A stretch of 64,000 nucleotides of DNA from Xanthomonas maliensis (GTDB taxonomy: Bacteria; Pseudomonadota; Gammaproteobacteria; Xanthomonadales; Xanthomonadaceae). This document shows, one piece after another, positions 10,666 to 19,545 of the stretch (positions are counted from its first letter, which is position 1; the number at the start of each line of letters is the position of its first letter). Position numbers and translations under genes: made by a program. The notes below the pieces were generated by a model. The model saw only the letters and a list, made by a program, of their open reading frames with translations. It was not told where the DNA came from and made no database searches. Location: assembly GCF_009192945.1 (NCBI RefSeq), contig NZ_NSET01000053.1, positions 95,644 to 159,643 of the forward strand, written 5' to 3'.

Positions 10666-12735
10666 TCAGCCGAATTCGTAGTTCATCAGTGGCCCGGTCG
10701 GGGCGACGAAATCGCCTTGCACGTAGTCCACGCCCGCACTGAAGAAGCTGCTCATCGACTGCGCGTCGGCGACGAATTCGGCGATCGTCAGGATGCCGGC
10801 CGGCTGTGCGCGCGAGGTGATCTCGCGGATCTTCTCCTGGCTCTCGCGGGTGGCCGAGATATCGCTGGTGATGCCGCGATCGAGCTTGAGGAAGGCTGGC
10901 TGGAAATGCGCCAGCAACTGGAACGAGTCCAGACCCGAGCCGAACTGCTCCAGGCCGACCTTGCAGCCCATCGCCGACACCGCCGCCAGGAATTGCTGGG
11001 CATTGCGCAGATGGGTGAACACCTTCGACTCCGGCGTTTGCAGCCATAGCCGTTCGCCCGGTACGCCGTGCGTGGCCAATTGCTCGCGGATGATGTCGAG
11101 CATCAGCGGGTCGGCGAAGGAGTTGGGGCCGATGCGCACCAGCAAATGGGTCGGTCGTCCCGCACGCTGGCGCTCGCCGAGCTGGCGGATCGCACGGGCC
11201 ACCACCCAGCGGTCGATCTCGGTGATCAGGTCGTGTTCCTCGGCGATCGCCAGGAAGGCGGCCGGCGACATCATTTCGCCGTTGCGCTCCAGGCGCAGGA
11301 AGGCCTGATACAGCTCCAGTGGCTCGCCCTGCAAATTCAGCACCGGCTGGTAGTGCAGCAGGAAGCCGTCGCCAGCCAGGGCTTCACGCAGATGCTCCAC
11401 CCAGCGCTGGATGCGTTCTTCTTCGGCGCGGTCCGCGGCTGCCGGGTCGTAGATACTGACCGCATTGCCGCCCAATTCGGCGGTGGTGCGGACGGCCTCG
11501 GTGCCGCGATTGAGGACCTGGCCGATGCTGGCGATCTTCTCGCCGATCTGCACGCCGCCGATGCTGACCGTGACCGTCGAGGAGCGCTCGCCGACACTGA
11601 AGACATGCTGGGCGAAGGCGTCGCGCACCTGTTCGGCAAGCGCATGGGTGCGCGCGTAGTTGCCGTCCATCAGCAGCGCGAAGCTGTGCTCGCCGAAGCG
11701 GGCGGCCAGTACGCTGTCGTCGAGGATGCTGGCCAGATGCGAGGCCAGTGCGGCGATCAAGGCATCGGCCGAATCCAGGCCGATCTCCGGCAGGATGCGC
11801 GCATAGTGGTCGGGCGCGATCAGCAGGAAGCCGGACTGGCCTTCGCTGCGGCCGGCACGGGCCACCGCCTGCTCCAGCGCCACCATGAAGGTGGGGCGAT
11901 TGAGCAAGCCGGTGACCTGATCGCGCTGGCGCAGGTCCTCGACCTCGCGCGCCAGCTCTGGGTCGAATTCCTCGCGGCGCCGGAACACCACCTGGATGCA
12001 GGGCTCGCCCTCGTAGGTGGCGGTGGCGAATTCCATCGTCGCCGGGAAGGTGTCGCCTTCCAGGCGGCGCGCGTCCACCTTGTACTGTGCCGGTGGCGGC
12101 TCGCCCTTGGACATCGACTTCAGCAGCTGCTTGAAATCGTCCACGTACTGAGCGGCGATCATGTCGAGCAGCGAGACGCCTTCCACGTCCTCGAACGACT
12201 CGAAGCCGAACATTTCCAGATAGGCTTCGTTGGCGCGGATGTGCATGCCTTCGTGCACGTAGGCGATCGGATCGCGCGAAGAGGCGATCAACGCATCGCA
12301 GCGGCGCTCGGTTTCGCGCATCTGCGCCTCGATGCGACGCAGTCCGCGACGCGCCCGCAGGTCGGCCCATTCCGAACGCACCAGTGCCAGCAGGTGCTCG
12401 GGACGGTGGCGTAGGGCGATCGCCCGCACGCCATGCGCGGCGGCTTCCACCAACGCCGCCTCCTCGATCCGTTCGGCCAGCAGGATCACCGGGATGTCCT
12501 TGCCGCTGCCGGCGATCTGCGCCTGCAGTGCACTCATCGGGATTTGCTGAGTCTGGCCCTGCAGCGCCAGGTCGATCTGGCCGGACAGCATGCCAGCGAG
12601 CTCTTCCTGGGTCTGGGGGCGCGAAGGCCGCACGGCGATGCCGCCGTTGCGCAGCGTGGTCACGATCGCTTCCGCACTCTCGACGCTGTCTTCGACGATC
12701 ATCAGGCGGAGAGTGAGGTCTTTTCCTTTCTGCAT
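10666..12735 (-). CDS. fimX: FimX, degenerate GGDEF-EAL c-di-GMP receptor for type IV pili
   Basis: 689 residues from the ATG at 12735. Order: receiver-like domain (about 8-120), PAS (about 140-255), GGDEF (about 260-430), EAL (about 440-689). Both catalytic signatures are lost: GGDEF reads GEHSF and EAL reads QAF, so it should bind rather than make or cut c-di-GMP. Q463, F479, L480, R481, S490 and D508 are all present at the positions I recall from published Xanthomonas FimX-ligand structures. FimX links c-di-GMP to the PilZ-PilB pilus motor, hence twitching motility and virulence. The longer upstream reading frame is only the shadow of the flavoprotein gene. Confidence 0.95.
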   Translation of the reverse strand: MQKGKDLTLRLMIVEDSVESAEAIVTTLRNGGIAVRPSRPQTQEELAGMLSGQIDLALQGQTQQIPMSALQAQIAGSGKDIPVILLAERIEEAALVEAAAHGVRAIALRHRPEHLLALVRSEWADLRARRGLRRIEAQMRETERRCDALIASSRDPIAYVHEGMHIRANEAYLEMFGFESFEDVEGVSLLDMIAAQYVDDFKQLLKSMSKGEPPPAQYKVDARRLEGDTFPATMEFATATYEGEPCIQVVFRRREEFDPELAREVEDLRQRDQVTGLLNRPTFMVALEQAVARAGRSEGQSGFLLIAPDHYARILPEIGLDSADALIAALASHLASILDDSVLAARFGEHSFALLMDGNYARTHALAEQVRDAFAQHVFSVGERSSTVTVSIGGVQIGEKIASIGQVLNRGTEAVRTTAELGGNAVSIYDPAAADRAEEERIQRWVEHLREALAGDGFLLHYQPVLNLQGEPLELYQAFLRLERNGEMMSPAAFLAIAEEHDLITEIDRWVVARAIRQLGERQRAGRPTHLLVRIGPNSFADPLMLDIIREQLATHGVPGERLWLQTPESKVFTHLRNAQQFLAAVSAMGCKVGLEQFGSGLDSFQLLAHFQPAFLKLDRGITSDISATRESQEKIREITSRAQPAGILTIAEFVADAQSMSSFFSAGVDYVQGDFVAPTGPLMNYEFG

Positions 12736-12820
12736 GCGCGACTCCTGGAGACGGGCTTTAATACACGAAGGAGGCAATGGGCGTCCATGGATGTGGAGGC
12801 CGCCGCAGCCGGGCTGAGAC

Positions 12821-14002
12821 TCAGGCCACGCTTCCGGCCGCATGTCCGGAGGCCCAGGCCCATTGGAAGTTGTAACCGCCCAGCCAGCCGGTGACGTCCA
12901 GAACCTCGCCGACGAAGTAGAGTCCTTCAACCAAGCGTGACTGCATGGTGGCACTGGAGATCTGATCGGTGTCCACGCCACCGAGGGTGACTTCAGCGGT
13001 CCGATAGCCTTCGGTGCCGCTGGCGACCAGCGGCCAGGCCGAGAGCGTGGCCGCGGTCTGCTGCAGCTGCGGGGGATCGAGCTGGCGCACTGGCTTGTCC
13101 GGCAGCCAGACCTCGCACAGTCGCTGCGCGAACCGGCGCGGCAGCACCTCGGCCAGCACGTTGCGCAACTCGGTGGCGCCGCGCTGCTGCTTTTGCGCCT
13201 GCAGCCAGGCGGCTGCGTCCTCGCCAGGCAACAGGTCCAGGCGCAGATCGTCGCCGGGTTGCCAGTACGAAGAGATCTGCAGGATCGCCGGCCCGCTGAG
13301 GCCACGGTGGGTGATCAGCAGCGCATTGCGGAACCGCGCGCCATTGCAGGCGGCCTCGACAGTGAGAGACAGCCCCGACAGATCCTGCAGGCGTTGCTGA
13401 TGGGTACCGCTGAGGGTCAACGGCACCAGCCCGGCGCGGGTGGGCAGGACCTGGTGGCCGAACTGCCGTGCCAGCGCGTAGCCGAAGCCGCTGGCGCCCA
13501 TGCTGGGGATCGACAGCCCGCCGCTGGCCACGATCAACGACTGCGCGTGGATCCGTCCCCGGCTGGTCTCTACGCTGAAGCCATCGCTGTCGCGCTGGAC
13601 CGAGGTGATCGCACACTCCGTCTGGATCTGCACGCCAGCGGCCTGGCATTCGTCCAGCAGCATGCGCACGATCAGCTTGGAGGACACATCGCAGAACAGC
13701 TGGCCCAGTTCCTTCTCGTGATAGGCGATGCGATGACGCTCGACCATGTCGACGAAGTCGGCCGGTGTGTAGCGTGCCAGCGCCGACTTGCAGAAGTGCC
13801 GGTTGGCGGACAGGAAGTTGCCGGGCGCGGTCCCCAGATTGGTGAAATTGCAGCGGCCGCCGCCGGACATCAGGATCTTCTTACCGACCTTGTTGGCATG
13901 GTCGATCACCAGGACCTGCCGGCCGCGCCGTCCCGCGGTGAAAGCGCTCATCAGCCCGGCGGCGCCGGCGCCGATCACCAACACGTCGTAACGCGTGCTC
14001 AT
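12821..14002 (-). CDS. BaiN/HI0933-type NAD(P)/FAD-dependent oxidoreductase
   Basis: 393 residues with an N-terminal FAD Rossmann motif VLVIGAGAAGLMSAF and the family-typical KILMSGGGRCNFTN about 40 residues later. The C-terminus reads GEVLDVTGWLGGYNFQWAWASG, the second FAD contact of the HI0933-like family. Some members are called BaiN, others are annotated only as aminoacetone-oxidase-like; the substrate here is unknown. The start overlaps the yaeQ stop by 4 bp (ATGA), so the two are translationally coupled. Confidence 0.88.
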   Translation of the reverse strand: MSTRYDVLVIGAGAAGLMSAFTAGRRGRQVLVIDHANKVGKKILMSGGGRCNFTNLGTAPGNFLSANRHFCKSALARYTPADFVDMVERHRIAYHEKELGQLFCDVSSKLIVRMLLDECQAAGVQIQTECAITSVQRDSDGFSVETSRGRIHAQSLIVASGGLSIPSMGASGFGYALARQFGHQVLPTRAGLVPLTLSGTHQQRLQDLSGLSLTVEAACNGARFRNALLITHRGLSGPAILQISSYWQPGDDLRLDLLPGEDAAAWLQAQKQQRGATELRNVLAEVLPRRFAQRLCEVWLPDKPVRQLDPPQLQQTAATLSAWPLVASGTEGYRTAEVTLGGVDTDQISSATMQSRLVEGLYFVGEVLDVTGWLGGYNFQWAWASGHAAGSVA

Positions 14003-14547
14003 TCGGCTGGCGACTGCCGCACGATCGGGGTCAGGGTCACGCTGCCGTGGTCGGCGAGCATCTGCACCTCGCCATCCTGGATGATCACGTCGAAGCGCAT
14101 GCCGCGCTGGATCAACGCCCCGAGCGCTTCGGTCGCGCTCGACTCCAGTTCCAACACGCGCAGGTTGCGATAGCGGGCGAGCGCATTGGCGTGGCGCTTC
14201 CACCAGGCTTCGGTCGCCTGGCCGCCATAGCCGACCACCACCACCTCGCGCGAGCGGTTGCAGGCCTTGCGCACGCGGCTCTCGTCCGGCTGGCCGAGGT
14301 CGATCCACAGATCGGGGTCGCCGGTGTAGTCGCGCCGCCACAGGTCGGGCTCATCGTCGTTGCTGAGGCCGCGGCCGAATTCCAGTCGCTCATCGGCAAA
14401 CAACGCGAACGCCAGCAGCCGCACCATCAGGCGTTCGTCGGTTTCCGAGGGGTGTTGCGCGAGGGTGAGCGAATGGTTGGCGTAGTAGCCACGATCCATG
14501 TCGCTGATCTGCAGTTCCGCCCTGCGGACGGTGGCGGTGAGAGCCAT
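13999..14547 (-). CDS. yaeQ: YaeQ family protein
   Basis: 182 residues starting MALTATVRRAELQISDMDRG, the standard YaeQ N-terminus, then HPSETDERLMVRLLAFALF and LWIDLGQPDE. The fold is PD-(D/E)XK nuclease-like. E. coli YaeQ was reported as a suppressor of RfaH loss, but no firm biochemical role is established. ATG at 14547 was chosen on family alignment; the frame is open further upstream without similarity. It is first gene of a two-gene unit with the flavoprotein. Confidence 0.9.
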   Translation of the reverse strand: MALTATVRRAELQISDMDRGYYANHSLTLAQHPSETDERLMVRLLAFALFADERLEFGRGLSNDDEPDLWRRDYTGDPDLWIDLGQPDESRVRKACNRSREVVVVGYGGQATEAWWKRHANALARYRNLRVLELESSATEALGALIQRGMRFDVIIQDGEVQMLADHGSVTLTPIVRQSPAE

Positions 14548-15129
14548 GGGGGTGCCGGTTGCAAAGACTTCCCATGATACGCGCCGACGCGTCGGCACTG
14601 GTGGAGGGCGGTGCGCGGTCTGCCAGGACGGCCGCGAGGCGCTGAACCATCTCCTGCTGTGCGTGGACGCTGACCGCGAGGATATCGCTGGCGGGAGAAT
14701 TCGGTGTGGCGCGCCGCTGCGCCGTTGAAGGGACCGACGGCGAGTCGCCGTCCTGGGATGGGCCGGCAGTGCAGCGCCTGTGAGACTTGGGGCTGTGCTA
14801 CTGAGCCCGATCATGCGCAATAATGTTGTGCAGTGCAGCGGGCAATGTTTGCCGTGCCCTATTCAGCTCTTTGCCTAGGGTCGGGAAGTCCCCGATAGGG
14901 GTCGGATTTGGCCCGATAGAAAAAGATTTGACAGGGGGTGTCGCTTTTTGCTCGAAACACGAGTACTGTGCACGCACTGTGTTTGCAAGGGTCACCGTGA
15001 ATCGTGGCCTGGTGCAGCCGGATCTCCCCGATCTCGCTCCATCGTTCCGCTTTACCAACGCCTGCAACTCAGTCTCAGCACCGGCATTCGGATGCTGCGA
15101 TATCCATCAACAGTTCAGGAGTTTGTAAA
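14548..15129. other. Intergenic region and long leader upstream of the cold-shock gene
   Basis: 582 bp between divergent yaeQ and the cold-shock gene without a credible ORF. A 7-bp hairpin (GACGGCG/CGCCGTC) is at 14735-14751. Near the right half are TTGACA at 14928-14933 and an imperfect palindrome built on AAACAC (14955-14960) and GTGTTT (14979-14984). About 150 bp then separate this palindrome from the start codon, consistent with a long structured 5' leader as in cspA mRNAs. No convincing -10 pairs with the TTGACA. Confidence 0.5.
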
Positions 15130-15339
15130 ATGGCAGATCGTCAGAGCGGTACCGTGAAGTGGTTCAATGACGCCAAGGGCTTCGGCTTCATCACCCCGGA
15201 AAGCGGCCCGGACCTCTTCGTGCACTTCCGCGCCATCCAGGGCACCGGCTTCAAGTCGCTGCAGGAAGGCCAGAAGGTGACCTTCGTCGCCGTGCAGGGC
15301 CAGAAGGGCATGCAGGCTGACCAGGTGCAGGCGGTCTAA
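15130..15339 (+). CDS. Cold-shock protein (CspA family)
   Basis: 69-residue single cold-shock domain: [14 protein letters not shown] contains the RNP1 motif and DLFVHF the RNP2 motif. Such proteins bind single-stranded RNA/DNA and melt mRNA structure. GTVKWFN starts at residue 7, the usual family spacing. AGGAG at 15118-15122, 7 bp before the ATG, is a good ribosome site. The long leader upstream suggests post-transcriptional control. Followed by an intrinsic terminator. Confidence 0.96.
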   Translation: MADRQSGTVKWFNDAKGFGFITPESGPDLFVHFRAIQGTGFKSLQEGQKVTFVAVQGQKGMQADQVQAV

Positions 15340-15366
15340 TCCGTCTGCAACCTTCGGGTTGCCTCG

Positions 15367-15396
15367 AACGCCGATCGCGCAAGCGGTCGGCGTTTT
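15367..15396 (+). terminator. Intrinsic terminator after the cold-shock gene
   Basis: Stem AACGCCGA / TCGGCGTT (15367-15374 with 15387-15394) followed by further Ts, 28 bp after the stop codon. Confidence 0.85.
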
Positions 15397-15495
15397 TCGT
15401 TGATGGCTGCACTATCGCGAAGACGGCGCGGGCGGGAGACAGGTCGCTGACGCCAGCCTTGGTAGGGTAGGCGCTTTCCAGCTCTCTCCCTGCCC

Positions 15496-16194
15496 ATGAT
15501 CACCGTCCACCATCTCAATAACTCCCGCTCGCAGCGCGTGCTGTGGTTGCTGGAGGAACTGGCGCTGCCGTATCAGCTCGTGCGCTATGAGCGCGATGCC
15601 AAGACCATGCTGGCGCCGCCGGCGCTGCGGGCGATCCATCCGCTGGGCAAGTCGCCGATCGTCGTCGATGGCGACCGCACCGTCGCCGAATCGGGTGCGA
15701 TCCTGGAATATCTGACCGATCGCTACGACACCGAATGCGCGCTGTCGCCGTCGCCACGGCCGTTGGACGCGCCCGAACGCCTGCAGTACCGCTACTGGAT
15801 GCATTACGCCGAGGGGTCAGCCATGCCGCCGTTGCTGATGACGCTGGTGTTCGGGCGGATCCGGAGTGCGCCGATGCCGTTCTTCGCCAAGCCCATTGCC
15901 CGCGCCATCGTCGACAAGGCGATGTCCAGCTTCGTTGGTCCGCAGGTCCAGCTGCATCTGGACTGGATGGAGCAGACCTTGCAGGCGCAACTGTGGTTTG
16001 CCGGCGAGCGGTTTACCGCCGCCGATATCCAGATGAGCTTTCCGGTCCAGGCGGCGGCCGCGCGGGGCGGCGGGCTCGATCGCCATCCGCGGCTGCAAGG
16101 CTTTCTGGAGCGCATCGAGGCGCGGCCGGCCTACCAATTGGCGCTGCAGAAAGGCGGCCCGTTCGCGTTGATGGGCAGCCAGGGCGGCGACTGA
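15496..16194 (+). CDS. Glutathione S-transferase family protein
   Basis: 232 residues. The N-terminal thioredoxin-like domain starts ITVHHLNNSRSQRVLWLLEE and contains HPLGKSPIV and the glutathione-binding ESGAILEYL. An all-helical C-terminal domain carries FTAADIQMSFPV, the usual N-capping region. The Ser in the NNSRSQR stretch occupies the place of the catalytic Ser/Cys in the yeast Gtt1-like subgroup. A detoxification or redox role is likely; the substrate cannot be told from sequence. Monocistronic by position. Confidence 0.9.
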   Translation: MITVHHLNNSRSQRVLWLLEELALPYQLVRYERDAKTMLAPPALRAIHPLGKSPIVVDGDRTVAESGAILEYLTDRYDTECALSPSPRPLDAPERLQYRYWMHYAEGSAMPPLLMTLVFGRIRSAPMPFFAKPIARAIVDKAMSSFVGPQVQLHLDWMEQTLQAQLWFAGERFTAADIQMSFPVQAAAARGGGLDRHPRLQGFLERIEARPAYQLALQKGGPFALMGSQGGD

Positions 16195-16216
16195 GCGGCC
16201 CTGGCTGCCTGCATGC

Positions 16217-17122
16217 TCAGGAGTGCGCGGGCGACCCGCCGGCCGCGGCCGGCGCATGGCAATGTTGCAGGAACTCCAGGCTGTCGCGCAGCACGGCCGA
16301 CTGCGCGGGTTGCTTGCGCAGCGCCAGCACGATGCCCATGTGGCCCATGCCGGGGTAGACCTTGAGCTGGGCGTTGCCGCCGTGGCGTTGCACTGCCCGT
16401 TGCAGCGAGATGCTGTTTTCCAGTTCGACGACCCGGTCGGCATCGCCATGCAGCAAAAGCATCGGCGGTTCGTCGCCGCCGACGTAGCGCACCGGCTGCG
16501 ATTGCCGCTGTGCGCTCTGCGCCTGGCCGAAGATCTCGACCAGCTCGGGATCGGTCATGGGCAGGAAGTCGTAGGGGCCGGCCAGGCCGATGACCCCGCA
16601 CAGCTGGCGCGGTTGCATCCCATGCGCCTGCAGCCAGTGCGCGTTGGTGCCCAGCAGCGCGGCCATGTGTGCGCCTGCCGAGTGGCCCATCACTGCCAGG
16701 CGGCGTGGGTCGCCACCGTAGTCGCGTGCATGGCGGTAGCCCCAGGCGGTGGCGCTGGCGGCGTCGCTCATGAAGCCGGACAGTCCCACCTGCGGATACT
16801 TGCGGTAATCGGCGACCATGGCCACCACCCCCTGGCTTGCGAGCGTACGCCCCACCCAGCGGTACTGGGCACGGGTGCCGCGCTTCCAGGTGCCGCCGTG
16901 GAAGAACACCACCACCGGCGCATCGTGGGCGTCGCGTGGCTGGTAGACGTCCAGCGCCAGCCCGTGCGCTGGATCGAAGACCTGGCCGGGATGCTCGACG
17001 ATGCCGGCGCGGCTGGCAGTGGCGTTGAGGCCGCCGAAGAACACGCTGCTGCAGGCGCTCAGCGTCAACGATCCGAGCAGGAGCAGGGCGGGGCGGAACC
17101 AGTGGAGAGAGCGCGAGAGCAT
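16217..17122 (-). CDS. Secreted/lipoprotein alpha/beta hydrolase (carboxylesterase-like)
   Basis: 301 residues from ATG at 17122; a hydrophobic segment ends in LSAC, a lipobox, so the protein is probably an outer-membrane or periplasmic lipoprotein. VFFHGGTWKRG is the oxyanion-hole HGG motif of the hormone-sensitive-lipase/BD-FAE group; GHSAGAH holds the nucleophile Ser; HGDADRVV and GMGHMGIV supply the likely Asp and His. Substrate unknown, an acyl or aryl ester is plausible. The open frame extends upstream to 17236 but the lipoprotein signal supports the shorter start. Confidence 0.85.
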   Translation of the reverse strand: MLSRSLHWFRPALLLLGSLTLSACSSVFFGGLNATASRAGIVEHPGQVFDPAHGLALDVYQPRDAHDAPVVVFFHGGTWKRGTRAQYRWVGRTLASQGVVAMVADYRKYPQVGLSGFMSDAASATAWGYRHARDYGGDPRRLAVMGHSAGAHMAALLGTNAHWLQAHGMQPRQLCGVIGLAGPYDFLPMTDPELVEIFGQAQSAQRQSQPVRYVGGDEPPMLLLHGDADRVVELENSISLQRAVQRHGGNAQLKVYPGMGHMGIVLALRKQPAQSAVLRDSLEFLQHCHAPAAAGGSPAHS

Positions 17123-17291
17123 CGGGTCGTGAGCTAGCGAGGGCAGGGACAGATAGCGGGTCGGTCGTCGTCGCGGTGTGCAGGACGCGTCTGCTTGCGC
17201 GACACGTTGCAGTGAAGACGGCAGCGTGGCGATCACGCGCAGCGACGGTGGCCCATGGCGGGTTCACCGTCGCTGGCCTAGTCTGGCACGC

Positions 17292-18848
17292 ATGTCTTCC
17301 ATGCAATTCGACAACTCTCTGCGCGCCAGCCTGCCTGGCGACCCGGAGTCCGGGCCGCGCCGGCGCGAGGTGCAGGCGGCTTGGTCGTCGGTGCTGCCAA
17401 CGCCGGTGGCGGCGCCGCGTTTGCTCGCCTATTCGCCGGATGTGGCCGAGCAACTCGGTCTGGGGCCGGCCGACATCGCCAGCGCGCGCTTTGCCGAGGT
17501 CTTCGCCGGCAATGCGCTCTATCCCGGCATGCAGCCGTGGGCGGTGAACTATGGCGGGCATCAATTCGGCAATTGGGCTGGCCAACTGGGCGACGGGCGC
17601 GCGATCTCGCTCGGCGAGGTCATCGGTCGCGATGGCGCTCGCCATGAATTGCAACTCAAAGGCGCGGGGCCCACGCCGTATTCGCGCGGCGCCGACGGTC
17701 GTGCGGTGCTGCGTTCGTCGATTCGCGAATTCCTGTGCAGCGAAGCGATGCATCACCTGGGAATTCCCACTACCCGCGCGCTGAGCCTGGTGGCGACCGG
17801 CGATATGGTCGTGCGTGACATGTTCTACGACGGTCATCCACGGCCCGAGCCGGGGGCGATTGTTTGCCGCGTCGCGCCCTCGTTCGTGCGTTTCGGAAAC
17901 TTCGAATTGCCGAGCGCGCGCGGGGACCTGACGCTACTGCGGCGATGGGTCGATTTCACCATCGCCCGGGATTTTCCGCATCTGACCGGCGAGGGCGAAG
18001 CGCGCGATGCGGCCTGGTTTGCCGATGTGTGCCGGCGCACCGCCGAGATGGTGGCGCACTGGATGCGGGTCGGCTTCGTGCACGGGGTGATGAACACCGA
18101 CAACATGTCCATTCTGGGCCTGACCATCGATTACGGCCCGTATGGCTGGATCGACGACTACGATCCGGACTGGACGCCGAACACCACCGACGCGCATGGC
18201 CGCCGCTACCGGTTCGGCACTCAGCCGCAGGTGGCGTACTGGAACCTGGGGCGGCTGGCGCAGGCGCTGGCCCCGTTGTTCGCCGAGGTGGCGCCGCTGC
18301 AACAGGGGCTGGAAGCGTTTCGGCTGACCTATCTGGCCTGCGAACGCCGCGATGCCGCCGCCAAGCTCGGCCTGGCCGAGTGCGGCGAGGCCGACCTGCA
18401 ACTGCTGGACGATCTGCGGGCGCTGATGCGCGACGCCGACATGGATATGACGCTGAGTTTCCTGGCCCTGGCGGAGATTGCGCCGGGGCGTGTGGATGCG
18501 GCCGTGTTGGAGCCCGCTTTCTACGACGCCGGCAAGGGCGTGGCGCAGGCCGAGCGGCTGCAGCAGTGGTTGCAGCGCTACGCCGAGCGCATTGCGCAGG
18601 ATTCCTTGCCCGCCGACGAGCGCCGCGAACGGATGCGGCTGGCCAATCCGCGCTTCGTGTTGCGCAATTATCTGGCCCAGCAGGCCATCGATCGGGCGGA
18701 GCAGGGCGATCTGAGCGAGGTGCAGAGCTTGCTGGAGGTGATGCGCCATCCCTACGACGCGCGGCCGGCGCTGGCCCGCTACGCGGCACGGCGGCCGGAA
18801 TGGGCCCGTGACCGTGCCGGTTGCTCGATGCTGTCGTGCAGTTCCTGA
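17292..18848 (+). CDS. selO: Protein adenylyltransferase SelO (YdiU)
   Basis: 518 residues, family length. A pseudokinase-like fold that transfers AMP to Ser/Thr/Tyr of proteins involved in redox homeostasis. Visible family blocks: [39 protein letters not shown] (nucleotide loop), [13 protein letters not shown] (metal-binding Asn/Asp) and [11 protein letters not shown]. The C-terminus ends [11 protein letters not shown]; in eukaryotic SelO the same region carries selenocysteine, here cysteines and serines. The ATG at 17292 gives the normal start. Confidence 0.95.
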   Translation: MSSMQFDNSLRASLPGDPESGPRRREVQAAWSSVLPTPVAAPRLLAYSPDVAEQLGLGPADIASARFAEVFAGNALYPGMQPWAVNYGGHQFGNWAGQLGDGRAISLGEVIGRDGARHELQLKGAGPTPYSRGADGRAVLRSSIREFLCSEAMHHLGIPTTRALSLVATGDMVVRDMFYDGHPRPEPGAIVCRVAPSFVRFGNFELPSARGDLTLLRRWVDFTIARDFPHLTGEGEARDAAWFADVCRRTAEMVAHWMRVGFVHGVMNTDNMSILGLTIDYGPYGWIDDYDPDWTPNTTDAHGRRYRFGTQPQVAYWNLGRLAQALAPLFAEVAPLQQGLEAFRLTYLACERRDAAAKLGLAECGEADLQLLDDLRALMRDADMDMTLSFLALAEIAPGRVDAAVLEPAFYDAGKGVAQAERLQQWLQRYAERIAQDSLPADERRERMRLANPRFVLRNYLAQQAIDRAEQGDLSEVQSLLEVMRHPYDARPALARYAARRPEWARDRAGCSMLSCSS

Positions 18849-18935
18849 CGCGCTCATCTCTGCCACGCACGCCAACCGGACCCAAGCGGGTCGCGCCGGC
18901 CTAAACTAGGCGCCCCCCACTGGTCCACCATCGCC

Positions 18936-19496
18936 ATGAACGACTGCAGCCGCTGTGGCAGCACCGCCGCCTCGGAGCCCAATCACTGGGCCGACCGGAT
19001 CCGTGACGTTGCCGACTTTCCCAAGCCAGGCATCGTCTTCAAGGACATCACGCCGTTGTTGTCCGATGGTCCCGATTTCGCCTCGGCGCTGGACGAGATG
19101 GCCCAGCCCTGGCGCACCACGCCGTTGGATGCGGTGCTCGGCATCGAGGCGCGCGGTTTCATCCTGGGCGCGGCGCTGGCGCGCGAACTGCGCACCGGTT
19201 TCGTGCCGGTGCGCAAGCCCGGCAAGCTGCCCGGGCAGACGCTGGTGCAGGAATACGCACTGGAATACGGCACCGACCGCATCGAGATGCATGCCGATGC
19301 GCTACCGCGTGGCGCGCGCGTGCTGGTGGTGGACGATGTGCTCGCCACCGGTGGCACCTTGCGCGCCGCCCTGGGGCTGGCCGCGCAACTGGGATTGGAA
19401 GTCGTAGGCGCGGCCGTGCTGGTCGAACTGCGTGCACTGCAAGGCCGCAGCCGGTGGGCCGACGACGTCCCGCTGCTGGCCACGCTGGCGTACTGA
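18936..19496 (+). CDS. apt: Adenine phosphoribosyltransferase
   Basis: 186 residues. Purine salvage: adenine plus PRPP to AMP and pyrophosphate. [16 protein letters not shown] is the APT-specific N-terminal region and [14 protein letters not shown] the PRPP-binding loop; [14 protein letters not shown] precedes it. The N-terminus is slightly extended (CSRCGSTA) compared with E. coli Apt. It lies 87 bp after selO on the same strand and converges on dbpA. Confidence 0.96.
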   Translation: MNDCSRCGSTAASEPNHWADRIRDVADFPKPGIVFKDITPLLSDGPDFASALDEMAQPWRTTPLDAVLGIEARGFILGAALARELRTGFVPVRKPGKLPGQTLVQEYALEYGTDRIEMHADALPRGARVLVVDDVLATGGTLRAALGLAAQLGLEVVGAAVLVELRALQGRSRWADDVPLLATLAY

Positions 19497-19510
19497 GCCG
19501 GTCGATCGAA

Positions 19511-19537
19511 GCCTGGCGCCGCCGCGGCGCGCCAGGC
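19511..19537. terminator. Hairpin between convergent apt and dbpA
   Basis: Inverted repeat GCCTGGCGC (19511-19519) and GCGCCAGGC (19529-19537) with a GC-rich 9-nt loop lies in the 49-bp gap between the two stops. Probably terminates both genes. Confidence 0.6.
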
Positions 19538-19545
19538 GGGCAGGC

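Noticed and set aside
12821..13305. N-terminal extension of fimX frame to 13305
   Set aside because: Sequence upstream of 12735 has no similarity and lies antiparallel-out-of-frame in the flavoprotein gene; the ATG at 12735 yields the exact FimX length.
14928..14933. TTGACA as -35 box of the cold-shock gene
   Set aside because: No -10 at 16-19 bp; TACTGT at 14964 is 30 bp away. Kept only as a hint in the region entry.
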